Source of the DNA: Longimicrobium sp.
Lineage (GTDB): Bacteria; Gemmatimonadota; Gemmatimonadetes; Longimicrobiales; Longimicrobiaceae
Assembly: GCA_030446945.1 (NCBI GenBank)
Contig: JAUJMI010000295.1
Coordinates: 1 to 5,104, forward strand
DNA: 5,104 nucleotides
Direction of reading: 5' to 3'
The position numbers were made by a program, and so were the translations under genes. Positions 1-5,104 of this stretch are shown in pieces (the stretch's first letter is position 1; every line of letters starts with the position of its first letter). The notes under the pieces are model-generated. The model ran no database searches, was not told the DNA's origin, and saw nothing but the letters and a program-made list of their open reading frames with translations.

Positions 1-885
1 CGCCCCCTGTCGTTCGGGGAGATCCTGGACAGCGCCTTCAGCCTGTACCGGCGCCACTTCGCGACGCTGGTGTCCGCGGCGCTGATCCCGCTGATCCCAA
101 GCATGCTCCTGACGGGCGTCTTCGCCCGCTCCGCGCTGACCGCGGGGGCGGCCGACGCGTACGGCGCGGCCATGATCCCGATCGCCCTGCTGGGCTTCGT
201 GGCGGGGCTCGTGATGTGGGCCGCGCTCACCCGCATGGTGGGCGAGGCATGGACCGGCGGCGAGGTCTCGGTAGGCGACGGCTACCGCCGCGGGCTGCGG
301 GCCTTCTTCCCGCTCCTGGGCTCCATGATCCTGGCGTACGTGATCGTGCTCGGGGTGATGTTCGGCGTCTTCCTGGCCGGGGGACTGATCGCCGCGGTGC
401 TCGCGGGAATCGGCATGGCCATCGGCAACCAGATCGTCACGGTGGTGCTCATGGTTCCCGTGGTGCTCCTGGCGCTGGTGGCGTTCATCGCCGCCGTGTC
501 CACGCTGTTCGCGGTGCTGCCCGCCATCGTCATCGAGAGAAAGGGGCCGGCCGAGGCCATCATGCGCTCCGTCCGCCTTTCGCTGGGCGCCATCGCGCGG
601 GTGGCGGGGATCGTCGCGATCACGTTCCTCATCATCTTACTCCCCGTCTTCTTCGTGATGGCGGTGACGGGCGGCTTCGCGGCGTTCACCGACCCGGGCT
701 CGGTCCCCAGCGCGGGGAGCTTCTGGATTCAGCAGGTGGCGAACTCGCTGATGAGCGCGCTGACCACGCCGTTCATGACCGCCTCGCTCGTGATCCTCTA
801 CTTCGACCGCCGCGTGCGCACCGAGGCGTACGACGTGCAGCTCGCCGCCGACGCGCTCGCGGCCGACACCGTCGTGGCCGGGTGA
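1..885 (+). CDS. Multi-pass membrane protein, GPDPase membrane-domain-like (5' partial)
   Basis: The reading frame is open from base 1 to the TGA at 883-885, giving 294 visible residues with the true start left of the window. The first residues (RPLSFGEILDSAF, then LYRRHF) form an amphipathic opening that usually lies a few residues after the initiator Met in membrane proteins related to the glycerophosphodiesterase membrane domain (PF10110-like), so probably only a short piece is missing. Roughly six hydrophobic stretches are visible, near residues 22-42, 57-78, 105-137, 145-177, 200-223 and 247-268; the two longer ones may each span twice. Two recognisable family stretches are LPAIVIERKGPAEAIMRS (173-190) in a loop, and a C-terminal TTPF...LYFDRRVRTEAYD (255-278) at the end of the last helix. 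No catalytic phosphodiesterase domain is visible, so an enzymatic role is not supported. It lies 79 bp upstream of the DUF4129 gene on the same strand and may share its transcript. Membrane location is confident; family name is moderate; function is unknown. Confidence 0.85.
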   Translation, partial: RPLSFGEILDSAFSLYRRHFATLVSAALIPLIPSMLLTGVFARSALTAGAADAYGAAMIPIALLGFVAGLVMWAALTRMVGEAWTGGEVSVGDGYRRGLRAFFPLLGSMILAYVIVLGVMFGVFLAGGLIAAVLAGIGMAIGNQIVTVVLMVPVVLLALVAFIAAVSTLFAVLPAIVIERKGPAEAIMRSVRLSLGAIARVAGIVAITFLIILLPVFFVMAVTGGFAAFTDPGSVPSAGSFWIQQVANSLMSALTTPFMTASLVILYFDRRVRTEAYDVQLAADALAADTVVAG

Positions 886-964
886 GCCCATCCGCTTCCA
901 CCGGCACGCCCGTTCGCGCCACGGTGGATGCGTACGGCGTGCGGATGGCGGTGGAGGGGTGACG
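886..964 (+). other. 79-bp intergenic gap with nested inverted repeats
   Basis: This is the only real gap between genes in the window. CCATCCGC (888-895) is perfectly complementary to GCGGATGG (941-948). Inside it, CCACCG (898-903) pairs with CGGTGG (922-927). A second CGGTGG at 949-954 overlaps the ribosome binding site of the next gene and could compete for the same partner. No convincing -35/-10 promoter is visible by eye. It could be a leader structure affecting translation of the DUF4129 gene, or chance pairing in GC-rich DNA. Confidence 0.4.
953..957 (+). promoter_or_regulatory. Ribosome binding site of the DUF4129 gene
   Basis: GGAGG lies 7 bases before ATG 965, a normal Shine-Dalgarno spacing. 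An in-frame GTG at 959 is only 1 base away from it, too close to be used, so this site decides the start in favour of ATG 965. Confidence 0.8.
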
Positions 965-1594
965 ATGCAGCTTCCCAGCGCCGAGCAGGTGGATCGCGCG
1001 CTCCGCGAGGTGTACGCTCAGCCGGAGTTCGCGGCGCACACGGAGCCGCCGGGGCTGATGGACCTGATCTGGGAGCAGATCGGCAGGGGAGTCCGCTGGG
1101 TATTCGACCGGCTGAGCGGCGTCGGCGGGTTCAAGGAGGCGGGACCGGTCGTTTTCTACATCGTGGTGGCGGTCCTGGCCGCGGCCGCCATCGGCCTCCT
1201 CGCGCACATCTTCTACACCAGCGGGGTCGCCTTCTCGCGCGAGCGCGGCGCCGGCCCCGGCGAAGACGGCGAGGCGCAGCGGGGCCCGCGCACCGCGGCG
1301 GACTGGGAGGGCGCGGCGCGGCGCGCGGCGGCCGAGGGGCGCCTGCGCGAGGCGTCGCTGGCACTCTACAACGCGCTGGTGCTGCGGCTGGACGCCCGCG
1401 GCGCGCTGCGCTTCGACCCCGCCAAGACGCCGGGCGACTACCGCCGGGAGGTGAGGGCCAACCCCGAGGTGGCGCGCCCCTTTGCCGCGTTCGTGCGCGG
1501 CTTCGAGCCGGTGGTGTTCGGCGGGCGGGCGCTGGACCCGGAGGGCTACGAGCGGCTCCGCGCCGCCGCCGGAGAGGCGGGCGCACGTGGGTAG
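965..1594 (+). CDS. DUF4129 domain-containing membrane protein
   Basis: A 209-residue protein starting at ATG 965, chosen because GGAGG sits 7 bases upstream. Residues 1-58 form a soluble, partly helical N-terminal part; 61-84 (PVVFYIVVAVLAAAAIGLLA core) is a single membrane helix; 85-112 is a charged linker. Residues about 113-205 match the DUF4129 C-terminal pattern: a helical start (WEGAARRAAAEGRLREAS), LYNALVLRLDARGAL (135-149), the KTPGDYRREV segment (154-163), and a closing FVRGFEPVVFGG (176-187). DUF4129 is often found at the C-terminus of membrane-bound transglutaminase-like proteins. Here the transglutaminase core with its Cys-His-Asp residues is absent, so the protein is a stand-alone DUF4129 with no visible catalytic site. 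Its end overlaps the DUF4350 gene by 8 bp, indicating an operon. It probably anchors or scaffolds a membrane complex with its neighbours; that role is inference. Confidence 0.9.
   Translation: MQLPSAEQVDRALREVYAQPEFAAHTEPPGLMDLIWEQIGRGVRWVFDRLSGVGGFKEAGPVVFYIVVAVLAAAAIGLLAHIFYTSGVAFSRERGAGPGEDGEAQRGPRTAADWEGAARRAAAEGRLREASLALYNALVLRLDARGALRFDPAKTPGDYRREVRANPEVARPFAAFVRGFEPVVFGGRALDPEGYERLRAAAGEAGARG
1571..1577 (+). promoter_or_regulatory. Ribosome binding site of the DUF4350 gene
   Basis: GGAGAGG lies within the last codons of the DUF4129 gene, 9 bases before GTG 1587. It supports that GTG as the start, in preference to an upstream extension that would overlap the DUF4129 gene much further. 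Confidence 0.7.
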
Positions 1595-2759
1595 CCGCCG
1601 CGACCTGCTGGTGCTGGGGCTCCTCTTCCTGGTAGTGGCCCTCCTCTCCACCCTCGCCACGCCGCGGCGGCAGGAGTCGGCCGATCCGCGGCCCTCCTCG
1701 TTCCACACCACGCGGTCGGGCACGCGGGCGCTGCACGACCTGCTCGGCAGGCTCAAGGTGAAGACGGGCCGCCGCCTCACGCCCTACGCGGACGCGGACT
1801 CGCTCGCAGGGACGCTGGTGCTGCTGGACCCCAGCGAGGGGATCTCCCCCGCCGAGCTCCATGCGCTGGCGCAGTGGGTGCGCGCCGGCGGCAGTCTGAT
1901 CTACGCGGCGGGGGGGCGGGAAGACATCGCCGACACGCTCGGGCTCCAGCTCCGCGACATGGAGGGCGACACGCTGCGGATGTGGCGCTCGGAAGAGCGG
2001 ATGCGCTCCGCGCTCCCCCTGCGCCACGCGTGGACCGAAGGAGTGGTCAGAGTGGACGGGTTCCGCCGCACCTTTGCGCCCCGCTCCCCTGCCCTGGTGC
2101 GGGCCGGCGCGGCGCAGCTGCTGGCGGTGGACAAGCGGCCCGTAGCGGCCACCTTCCCCCTGGGACGCGGACGGGTGGTGGCGTGGAGCGATCCGCGCCC
2201 GCTCGTCAACGACACGCTGCGGGGGAGCGGCGCGGCGCCCGTCTTCGCCCGTGCGGCGGCGGAGCTGGCGCGTGGCGGGCGCCCGGTGTACTTCGACGAG
2301 TACCACCACGGCTACCGCGGCGGCGGGAGCGCCGTGGCGGGGACGCTGCGCTTCCTGCGCGACCGGCCCTGGGGGCACGCCACGCTGCAGTGGTTCGCGG
2401 CGGCGCTGGGGCTGCTCCTGCTGGCGGGGCGGCGGGGGGGCGCGCCGGCGGCGCCGGCGCCGGCGCGCAGGCGCTCGCCGCTGGAGCATGTGGAGGCGCT
2501 GGCGGGGGCGTACCGGCAGGGCGGCGCACGGCGCACGGCCCGCCGCCTGCTGCTGGCCGGGCTCGCGCGCCGCATGGGCCGCCGCCCGCCGCGCCAGGGC
2601 GCCGGCGAGCGCGAGACGCTGGAGAAGCTCACCTCGTTTGCCGGCGCGGGCCGCGCGGCGGCGGCGCTCAGGGACGAATGGAAGAAGGGGGACGCGGCCG
2701 ACCTGGTGGCGCTCTCCCGCGACGTGGACCGACTCCTGGAAGAGGCGAAACGAACGTGA
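1587..2759 (+). CDS. DUF4350 domain-containing membrane protein
   Basis: A 390-residue protein starting at GTG 1587, with an 8-bp overlap with the upstream gene and a GGAGAGG site upstream. MGSRRD is followed by a hydrophobic helix (7-23), an N-terminal anchor or uncleaved signal. The DUF4350 domain follows: SGTRALHDLL (44-53), LVLLDPSEGIS (77-87), LAQWVRAGGSLIYAAGG (94-110) and GRGRVVAWSDPRPLVND (193-209), an alternating strand-helix pattern like a glutamine-amidotransferase-type fold but with no catalytic Cys visible. FDEYHHGYRGG (236-246) is a typical conserved motif before the second membrane helix (264-281). The basic, Ala/Arg/Gly-rich cytosolic tail (282-390) carries RRSPLEHVEALAGAYRQGGA (295-314) and ends in a charged helix. 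Two G7 tracts and an 11-bp perfect inverted repeat lie in the gene and are reported separately. The stop overlaps the MoxR start as GTGA. The domain's function is unknown; in this context it is a likely membrane partner of MoxR/DUF58. Confidence 0.88.
   Translation: MGSRRDLLVLGLLFLVVALLSTLATPRRQESADPRPSSFHTTRSGTRALHDLLGRLKVKTGRRLTPYADADSLAGTLVLLDPSEGISPAELHALAQWVRAGGSLIYAAGGREDIADTLGLQLRDMEGDTLRMWRSEERMRSALPLRHAWTEGVVRVDGFRRTFAPRSPALVRAGAAQLLAVDKRPVAATFPLGRGRVVAWSDPRPLVNDTLRGSGAAPVFARAAAELARGGRPVYFDEYHHGYRGGGSAVAGTLRFLRDRPWGHATLQWFAAALGLLLLAGRRGGAPAAPAPARRRSPLEHVEALAGAYRQGGARRTARRLLLAGLARRMGRRPPRQGAGERETLEKLTSFAGAGRAAAALRDEWKKGDAADLVALSRDVDRLLEEAKRT
2440..2468 (+). repeat. Perfect 11-bp inverted repeat inside the DUF4350 gene
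   Basis: GCGCGCCGGCG (2440-2450) and CGCCGGCGCGC (2458-2468) are exact reverse complements with a 7-base loop. The repeat encodes the Ala/Pro-rich linker just after the second membrane helix and directly follows a run of seven G (2434-2440). In an all-GC stretch such pairing can arise from repeated Ala/Pro/Arg codons alone, so the structure is certain but a function is not. Confidence 0.6.
2738..2745 (+). promoter_or_regulatory. Ribosome binding site of the MoxR gene
   Basis: GGAAGAGG lies near the end of the DUF4350 gene, 10 bases before GTG 2756. Together with the GTGA stop/start overlap it supports GTG 2756 as the start. Confidence 0.6.
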
Positions 2760-3727
2760 CGATCCTGGACACGCCGGCCGCCGCCGGCGACGGCGCGCAG
2801 GCCGTGCTGGACCGGCTGGGCACCGTGGTGCTGGGGCAGGAAGATGTGCTCCGCCAGATGATGGTGGCGCTCCTGGCCGGCGGCCACGCCCTGATGGAAG
2901 GGGTTCCCGGCACCGCGAAGACGCTCTCCATCCGCTCGCTGGCGCTGGCGCTGGAGCTGCGCTTCGGTAGGGTGCAGTTTACCCCGGACCTGATGCCCAC
3001 GGACCTGGTGGGCGTCAACATGCTGGACGAGCTGAAGCGCGAGTTCGTCTACCACCCCGGCCCCATCTTCACCGACCTCCTCCTGGCGGACGAGATCAAC
3101 CGCGCCCCCGCCAAGACGCAGGCCGCCCTGCTGGAGGCGATGGCCGAGCGGCAGGTGACGGTGGATGGCAGGACGCGCGTCCTCCCCGCCTCCTTTACGG
3201 TCTTCGCCTCGCAGAACCCGGTGGAGTACGAGGGCACCTATCCGCTCCCCGAGGCGCAGCTCGACCGCTTCCTCCTCAAGATCGTCATCGGCTACCCGGA
3301 CCACGACGCGGAGCGCGCCATCCTGGACCGCTACGCCGAAGGCTTCAGCGCCGACCGCGTGGAGAGCTACGGGCTGGCGCCCATGATGTCTGCCGCCGAG
3401 CTGATCGGGCTGCGGCAGGCGGTCGCCGCGGTGCACGTGGAGCCGGCGGTGCGCGACTACGTCACCCGCGTCGTGCGCGCGACGCGCGAAGAGCCGACGC
3501 TGGCGCTGGGCGCGTCGCCGCGAGCCAGCGTGGCGCTCTTTCTAGCCTCGCGCGCCGAAGCCTTCCTCTCCGGGCGCGACTTCGTGACGCCGGACGACGT
3601 GAAGGCGCTCGCCCTCCCCGTGCTGCGCCACCGGGTGATGCTGACCCCCGAGGCCGAGGTAGAGGGGCAGACAGTGGACGAGCGGCTGAACGGGCTCCTG
3701 CAGACGCTTCCGGCGCCCACCCGGTGA
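2756..3727 (+). CDS. MoxR-family AAA+ ATPase
   Basis: A 323-residue protein, the usual length for a MoxR ATPase, starting at GTG 2756, which overlaps the previous stop as GTGA. The AAA+ motifs are complete and in order. The N-terminal VVLGQEDVLRQMMVALLAGGH (24-44) leads into Walker A EGVPGTAKT (48-56, K55/T56). The MoxR signature F-TPDLMPTDL-G (75-86) follows. Walker B is LLLADEINRA (108-117, D112/E113), sensor 1 is ASQNP (151-155, N154), and PLPEAQLDRF (163-172) carries a candidate arginine finger, R171. Sensor 2 is GASPRAS (252-258, R256) in the helical lid. An active ATPase is expected. Walker A has Thr where many MoxR proteins have Leu (GVPGLAKT). Family members are thought to act as chaperone-like remodelers of VWA/DUF58 proteins or of their targets; the partner here is most likely the DUF58 protein encoded immediately downstream with a 4-bp overlap. 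The family is certain; the substrate is inferred. Confidence 0.97.
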   Translation: MTILDTPAAAGDGAQAVLDRLGTVVLGQEDVLRQMMVALLAGGHALMEGVPGTAKTLSIRSLALALELRFGRVQFTPDLMPTDLVGVNMLDELKREFVYHPGPIFTDLLLADEINRAPAKTQAALLEAMAERQVTVDGRTRVLPASFTVFASQNPVEYEGTYPLPEAQLDRFLLKIVIGYPDHDAERAILDRYAEGFSADRVESYGLAPMMSAAELIGLRQAVAAVHVEPAVRDYVTRVVRATREEPTLALGASPRASVALFLASRAEAFLSGRDFVTPDDVKALALPVLRHRVMLTPEAEVEGQTVDERLNGLLQTLPAPTR

Positions 3728-5043
3728 GCCCCAAACCCCGCCGGGAGTGGGCGCCCGGCGTCCTCCCGTCGCACCGTTTCCTCATCCTGCTGGCCGGCGC
3801 GGCGCTCCTCCATCCGCTGAGCACCGCGGGCGCGCTGGCGGCGGACGCATTCCTCCTGGTTCTCTTCGCCGCGGACGCCGTCCTGGCGCCGCGCGCGCTG
3901 CGGGTGGAGAGGCGCGCGCCCCGCCGCGTCTCCCTCAACGCCGAAGCGGAAGTCACGCTCTCCGTCCAGAACAGCGGCCCCCGCCCGGCCCACCTGCGGA
4001 TCACCGACGACCTCCCGCCGATCCTCACCAGGCTGGGCGGCGACGTGCGCGAGCTGACTGTCCGCCCCGGCCACACGGAGCGCGCCACCTACCGCGTGCG
4101 CGCCGCCCGCCGCGGCGACGAGGTCCTGGGCGACGTGCACCTGCGCGTCCTGGGTCCGCTGGGGCTGGCGTGGAGGCAGCGCCGCATCCCGCGCGAGGAT
4201 GCCGTGCGCGTGCAGCCGGGGGTTGCCGAGCTGCGCCGCTACCGCCTCCTGGGCCTCCACAACCGTCTGCGCGACGCGGGCTTCCGCGCCGTCCGCCAGC
4301 GCGGCGAGGGCGGCTCCTTTGAGAGCCTGCGCGAGTACGTGCGCGGCGACGACCCGCGCAGCATGGACTGGAAGGCGAGCGCGCGCCGCGGGCAGATGAT
4401 CGTGCGCCAGTTCCAGGTGGAAAAGCGGCAGAACGTGATGATCGCCATCGACGCCGGCCGCCTGATGACGCAGAAGATCGGCGGCCAGGAGCGCCTGGAC
4501 TACGCCCTCACCGCCGCCCTGCTGCTGGCGGACGTGGCGGCGCTGCACGGCGACCTGGTGGGCCTCCTCGTCTTCTCCGACCGCGTGACGCAGTACCTGC
4601 CGCCGAGCAAGACCTCGCTCTCGCGCATGGCGGACGCGCTGGGCGACGTGCACGCCAAGATGGTGGAGCCCAACTATCCGGCGGCGTTCACCTACCTGGC
4701 GCACCAGCTCCGCCGCCGCTCGCTGCTGGTGATGTTCACGGACATCATCGACGCGCGCGCGTCCTCCGCGCTGGTGGCGCACCTGGGGCGCGCGGCGGAG
4801 CGGCACCTCCCCATCGCCGTCGCCATCCGCAGCCCCGAGCTTGAAGCCGCCGCCGCCTTGGACGCCAAGGACGAGGCCGACGTCTTCCGCCGCGCCGCCG
4901 CCGAGGAGCTCCTTCAGGCCCGCGCCGCCGCCCTCACCGCCATGCAGCGCGCCGGCGTCCTCGTCGCCGACACCCGTCCGACAGACGCGGTGCCGGCGGC
5001 GGTGAACCGGTACCTGGATGTGAAGCGGCGGGGGCTGCTGTAG
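3724..5043 (+). CDS. DUF58 domain-containing membrane protein (VWA-like)
   Basis: A 439-residue protein starting at GTG 3724, which overlaps the MoxR stop as GTGA. No Shine-Dalgarno is visible upstream, so translation probably depends on coupling. Two hydrophobic helices (about 17-33 and 37-54) form an N-terminal membrane hairpin. A beta-rich segment (about 58-170) resembles an Ig-like or CARDB-like strand domain (AEVTLSVQNSG; RVRAARRGDEVLGDVHLRVLGPLGL). The DUF58 signature lies at 196-231: GGSFESLREYVRGDDPRSMDWKAS is its core, followed by LIVRQF-like MIVRQFQVEKRQ (225-236). A VWA-like Rossmann domain follows, with strand NVMIAIDAGRLM (237-248), VGLLVFSDRVTQYLPP (279-294) and SLLVMFTDIID (333-343). 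The canonical MIDAS DxSxS is degenerate here (D243-A-G-R-L), although the later T339/D340 pair is kept. DUF58 proteins are the usual neighbours and probable partners of MoxR ATPases. The C-terminus ends cleanly at TAG 5041-5043. Confidence 0.95.
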   Translation: MSPKPRREWAPGVLPSHRFLILLAGAALLHPLSTAGALAADAFLLVLFAADAVLAPRALRVERRAPRRVSLNAEAEVTLSVQNSGPRPAHLRITDDLPPILTRLGGDVRELTVRPGHTERATYRVRAARRGDEVLGDVHLRVLGPLGLAWRQRRIPREDAVRVQPGVAELRRYRLLGLHNRLRDAGFRAVRQRGEGGSFESLREYVRGDDPRSMDWKASARRGQMIVRQFQVEKRQNVMIAIDAGRLMTQKIGGQERLDYALTAALLLADVAALHGDLVGLLVFSDRVTQYLPPSKTSLSRMADALGDVHAKMVEPNYPAAFTYLAHQLRRRSLLVMFTDIIDARASSALVAHLGRAAERHLPIAVAIRSPELEAAAALDAKDEADVFRRAAAEELLQARAAALTAMQRAGVLVADTRPTDAVPAAVNRYLDVKRRGLL

Positions 5044-5104
5044 GCGGGCGGCCCTCACCCCCCGCTCGTTCCTCGCTGCCCCCTCTCCCGATAACAGGAG
5101 AGGG
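5044..5104. repeat. C-rich intergenic tail, possible dispersed repeat (right end cut)
   Basis: These 61 bases after the operon differ in texture from the coding DNA. They contain a pyrimidine-rich strand (CCCTCACCCCCC at 5052-5063, then CCCCCTCTCCCG at 5079-5090) and the hairpin ending at the window edge. C/T-rich blocks of this kind, closed by a GGAGAGGG arm, look like intergenic repeats found in many copies in some high-GC genomes. A copy number cannot be seen here, so calling it a repeat family is inference. Confidence 0.35.
5081..5104 (+). terminator. Hairpin after the operon, possible terminator
   Basis: CCCTCTCC (5081-5088) and GGAGAGGG (5097-5104) form a perfect 8-bp stem with the 8-base loop CGATAACA, 37 bases after the DUF58 stop. 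Position and strength fit a transcription terminator for the operon. The window ends at the last stem base, so the T-tract that would confirm an intrinsic terminator cannot be seen. On the opposite strand no T-tract follows the stem. Confidence 0.5.

Noticed and set aside
70..885. GTG 70 as the true start of the first gene
   Set aside because: The same frame is open back to base 1 and encodes the family's characteristic N-terminal segment, so the gene begins outside the window.
216..962. + strand open frame overlapping the first membrane protein in another frame
   Set aside because: Its translation is an Arg/Gly/His-rich shadow, whereas the frame starting at base 1 gives a clear multi-pass membrane protein.
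1482..1586. Upstream extension of the DUF4350 gene to 1482
   Set aside because: It would overlap the DUF4129 coding region by over 100 bp and place a low-complexity Arg-rich stretch before the N-terminal membrane helix; GTG 1587 has its own ribosome binding site.
959..1594. GTG 959 as the start of the DUF4129 gene
   Set aside because: It is 1 base from the GGAGG site; ATG 965 two codons later has proper spacing.
773..2489. Long - strand open frames (773-1780 and 1131-2489) opposite the DUF4129 and DUF4350 genes
   Set aside because: Their composition is low-complexity Arg/Pro/Ala with no motifs, and the + strand genes show domain motifs, ribosome binding sites and operon overlaps.
1874..2755. 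Upstream extension of the MoxR frame to 1874
   Set aside because: The added residues are Arg/Gly/Ala-rich and overlap the DUF4350 gene. MoxR proteins normally start near GTG 2756, which has a ribosome binding site and a GTGA overlap. The open frame is noted only for the frameshift idea.
2312..3436. - strand open frame of 374 codons opposite DUF4350 and MoxR
   Set aside because: It is antisense to the intact AAA+ motifs of MoxR and has no domain of its own.
3457..5058. Long open frame on the - strand (533 codons) opposite DUF58 and the end of MoxR
   Set aside because: It lies antisense to two genes with clear family motifs, and its translation is Arg/Ala/His/Gln-rich with no recognisable domain. 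It is a typical shadow in GC-rich DNA.
1..5104. Mobile element, CRISPR array, tRNA or defence system
   Set aside because: I found no regularly spaced repeats, transposase motifs, tRNA-like cloverleaf or phage genes. The MoxR-DUF58 set is a broadly conserved housekeeping-type cluster, not an obvious defence island.

Overview
The window is a very GC-rich stretch of bacterial chromosome, almost fully coding and all on the + strand. It holds one compact gene cluster: a multi-pass membrane protein (cut by the left edge), a DUF4129 membrane protein, a DUF4350 membrane protein, a MoxR-family AAA+ ATPase and a DUF58 (VWA-like) membrane protein. The high GC, strong G/C bias at third codon positions, GTG starts and abundant Arg/Ala/Gly suggest a high-GC phylum. 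I lean weakly towards Gemmatimonadota (Longimicrobium-like), because of the overall gene style and the C/T-rich hairpin repeat at the right end. Actinobacteria or myxobacteria cannot be excluded from sequence alone.

Layout: 1-885 is the 5'-truncated membrane protein. 886-964 is the only real intergenic gap (79 bp); it contains nested inverted repeats and the ribosome binding site of the next gene. 965-1594 (DUF4129), 1587-2759 (DUF4350), 2756-3727 (MoxR) and 3724-5043 (DUF58) overlap one another by 8, 4 and 4 bp, so these four genes are almost certainly one translationally coupled operon. 5044-5104 is a non-coding tail ending in a perfect 8-bp stem hairpin, probably a terminator and/or part of a dispersed intergenic repeat. 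No gene-free stretch exceeds 300 bp. I see no tRNA, rRNA, CRISPR array or insertion sequence.

How the genes may work together: MoxR ATPases are commonly encoded beside VWA/DUF58 proteins and are thought to act as chaperone-like remodelers of them or of metal- or cofactor-dependent partners. Here the ATPase sits directly beside a membrane-anchored DUF58 protein and three further membrane proteins (DUF4350, DUF4129 and the multi-pass protein). A membrane complex served by a cytosolic AAA+ motor, perhaps concerned with the cell envelope or stress, is a reasonable inference. The molecular job of this widespread cluster is not settled. The most unusual sequence detail is a pair of G7 tracts in the DUF4350 gene. 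Both are phased as X_XXY_YYZ slippery heptamers, and a -1 shift at either would enter a frame that stays open into the MoxR gene.
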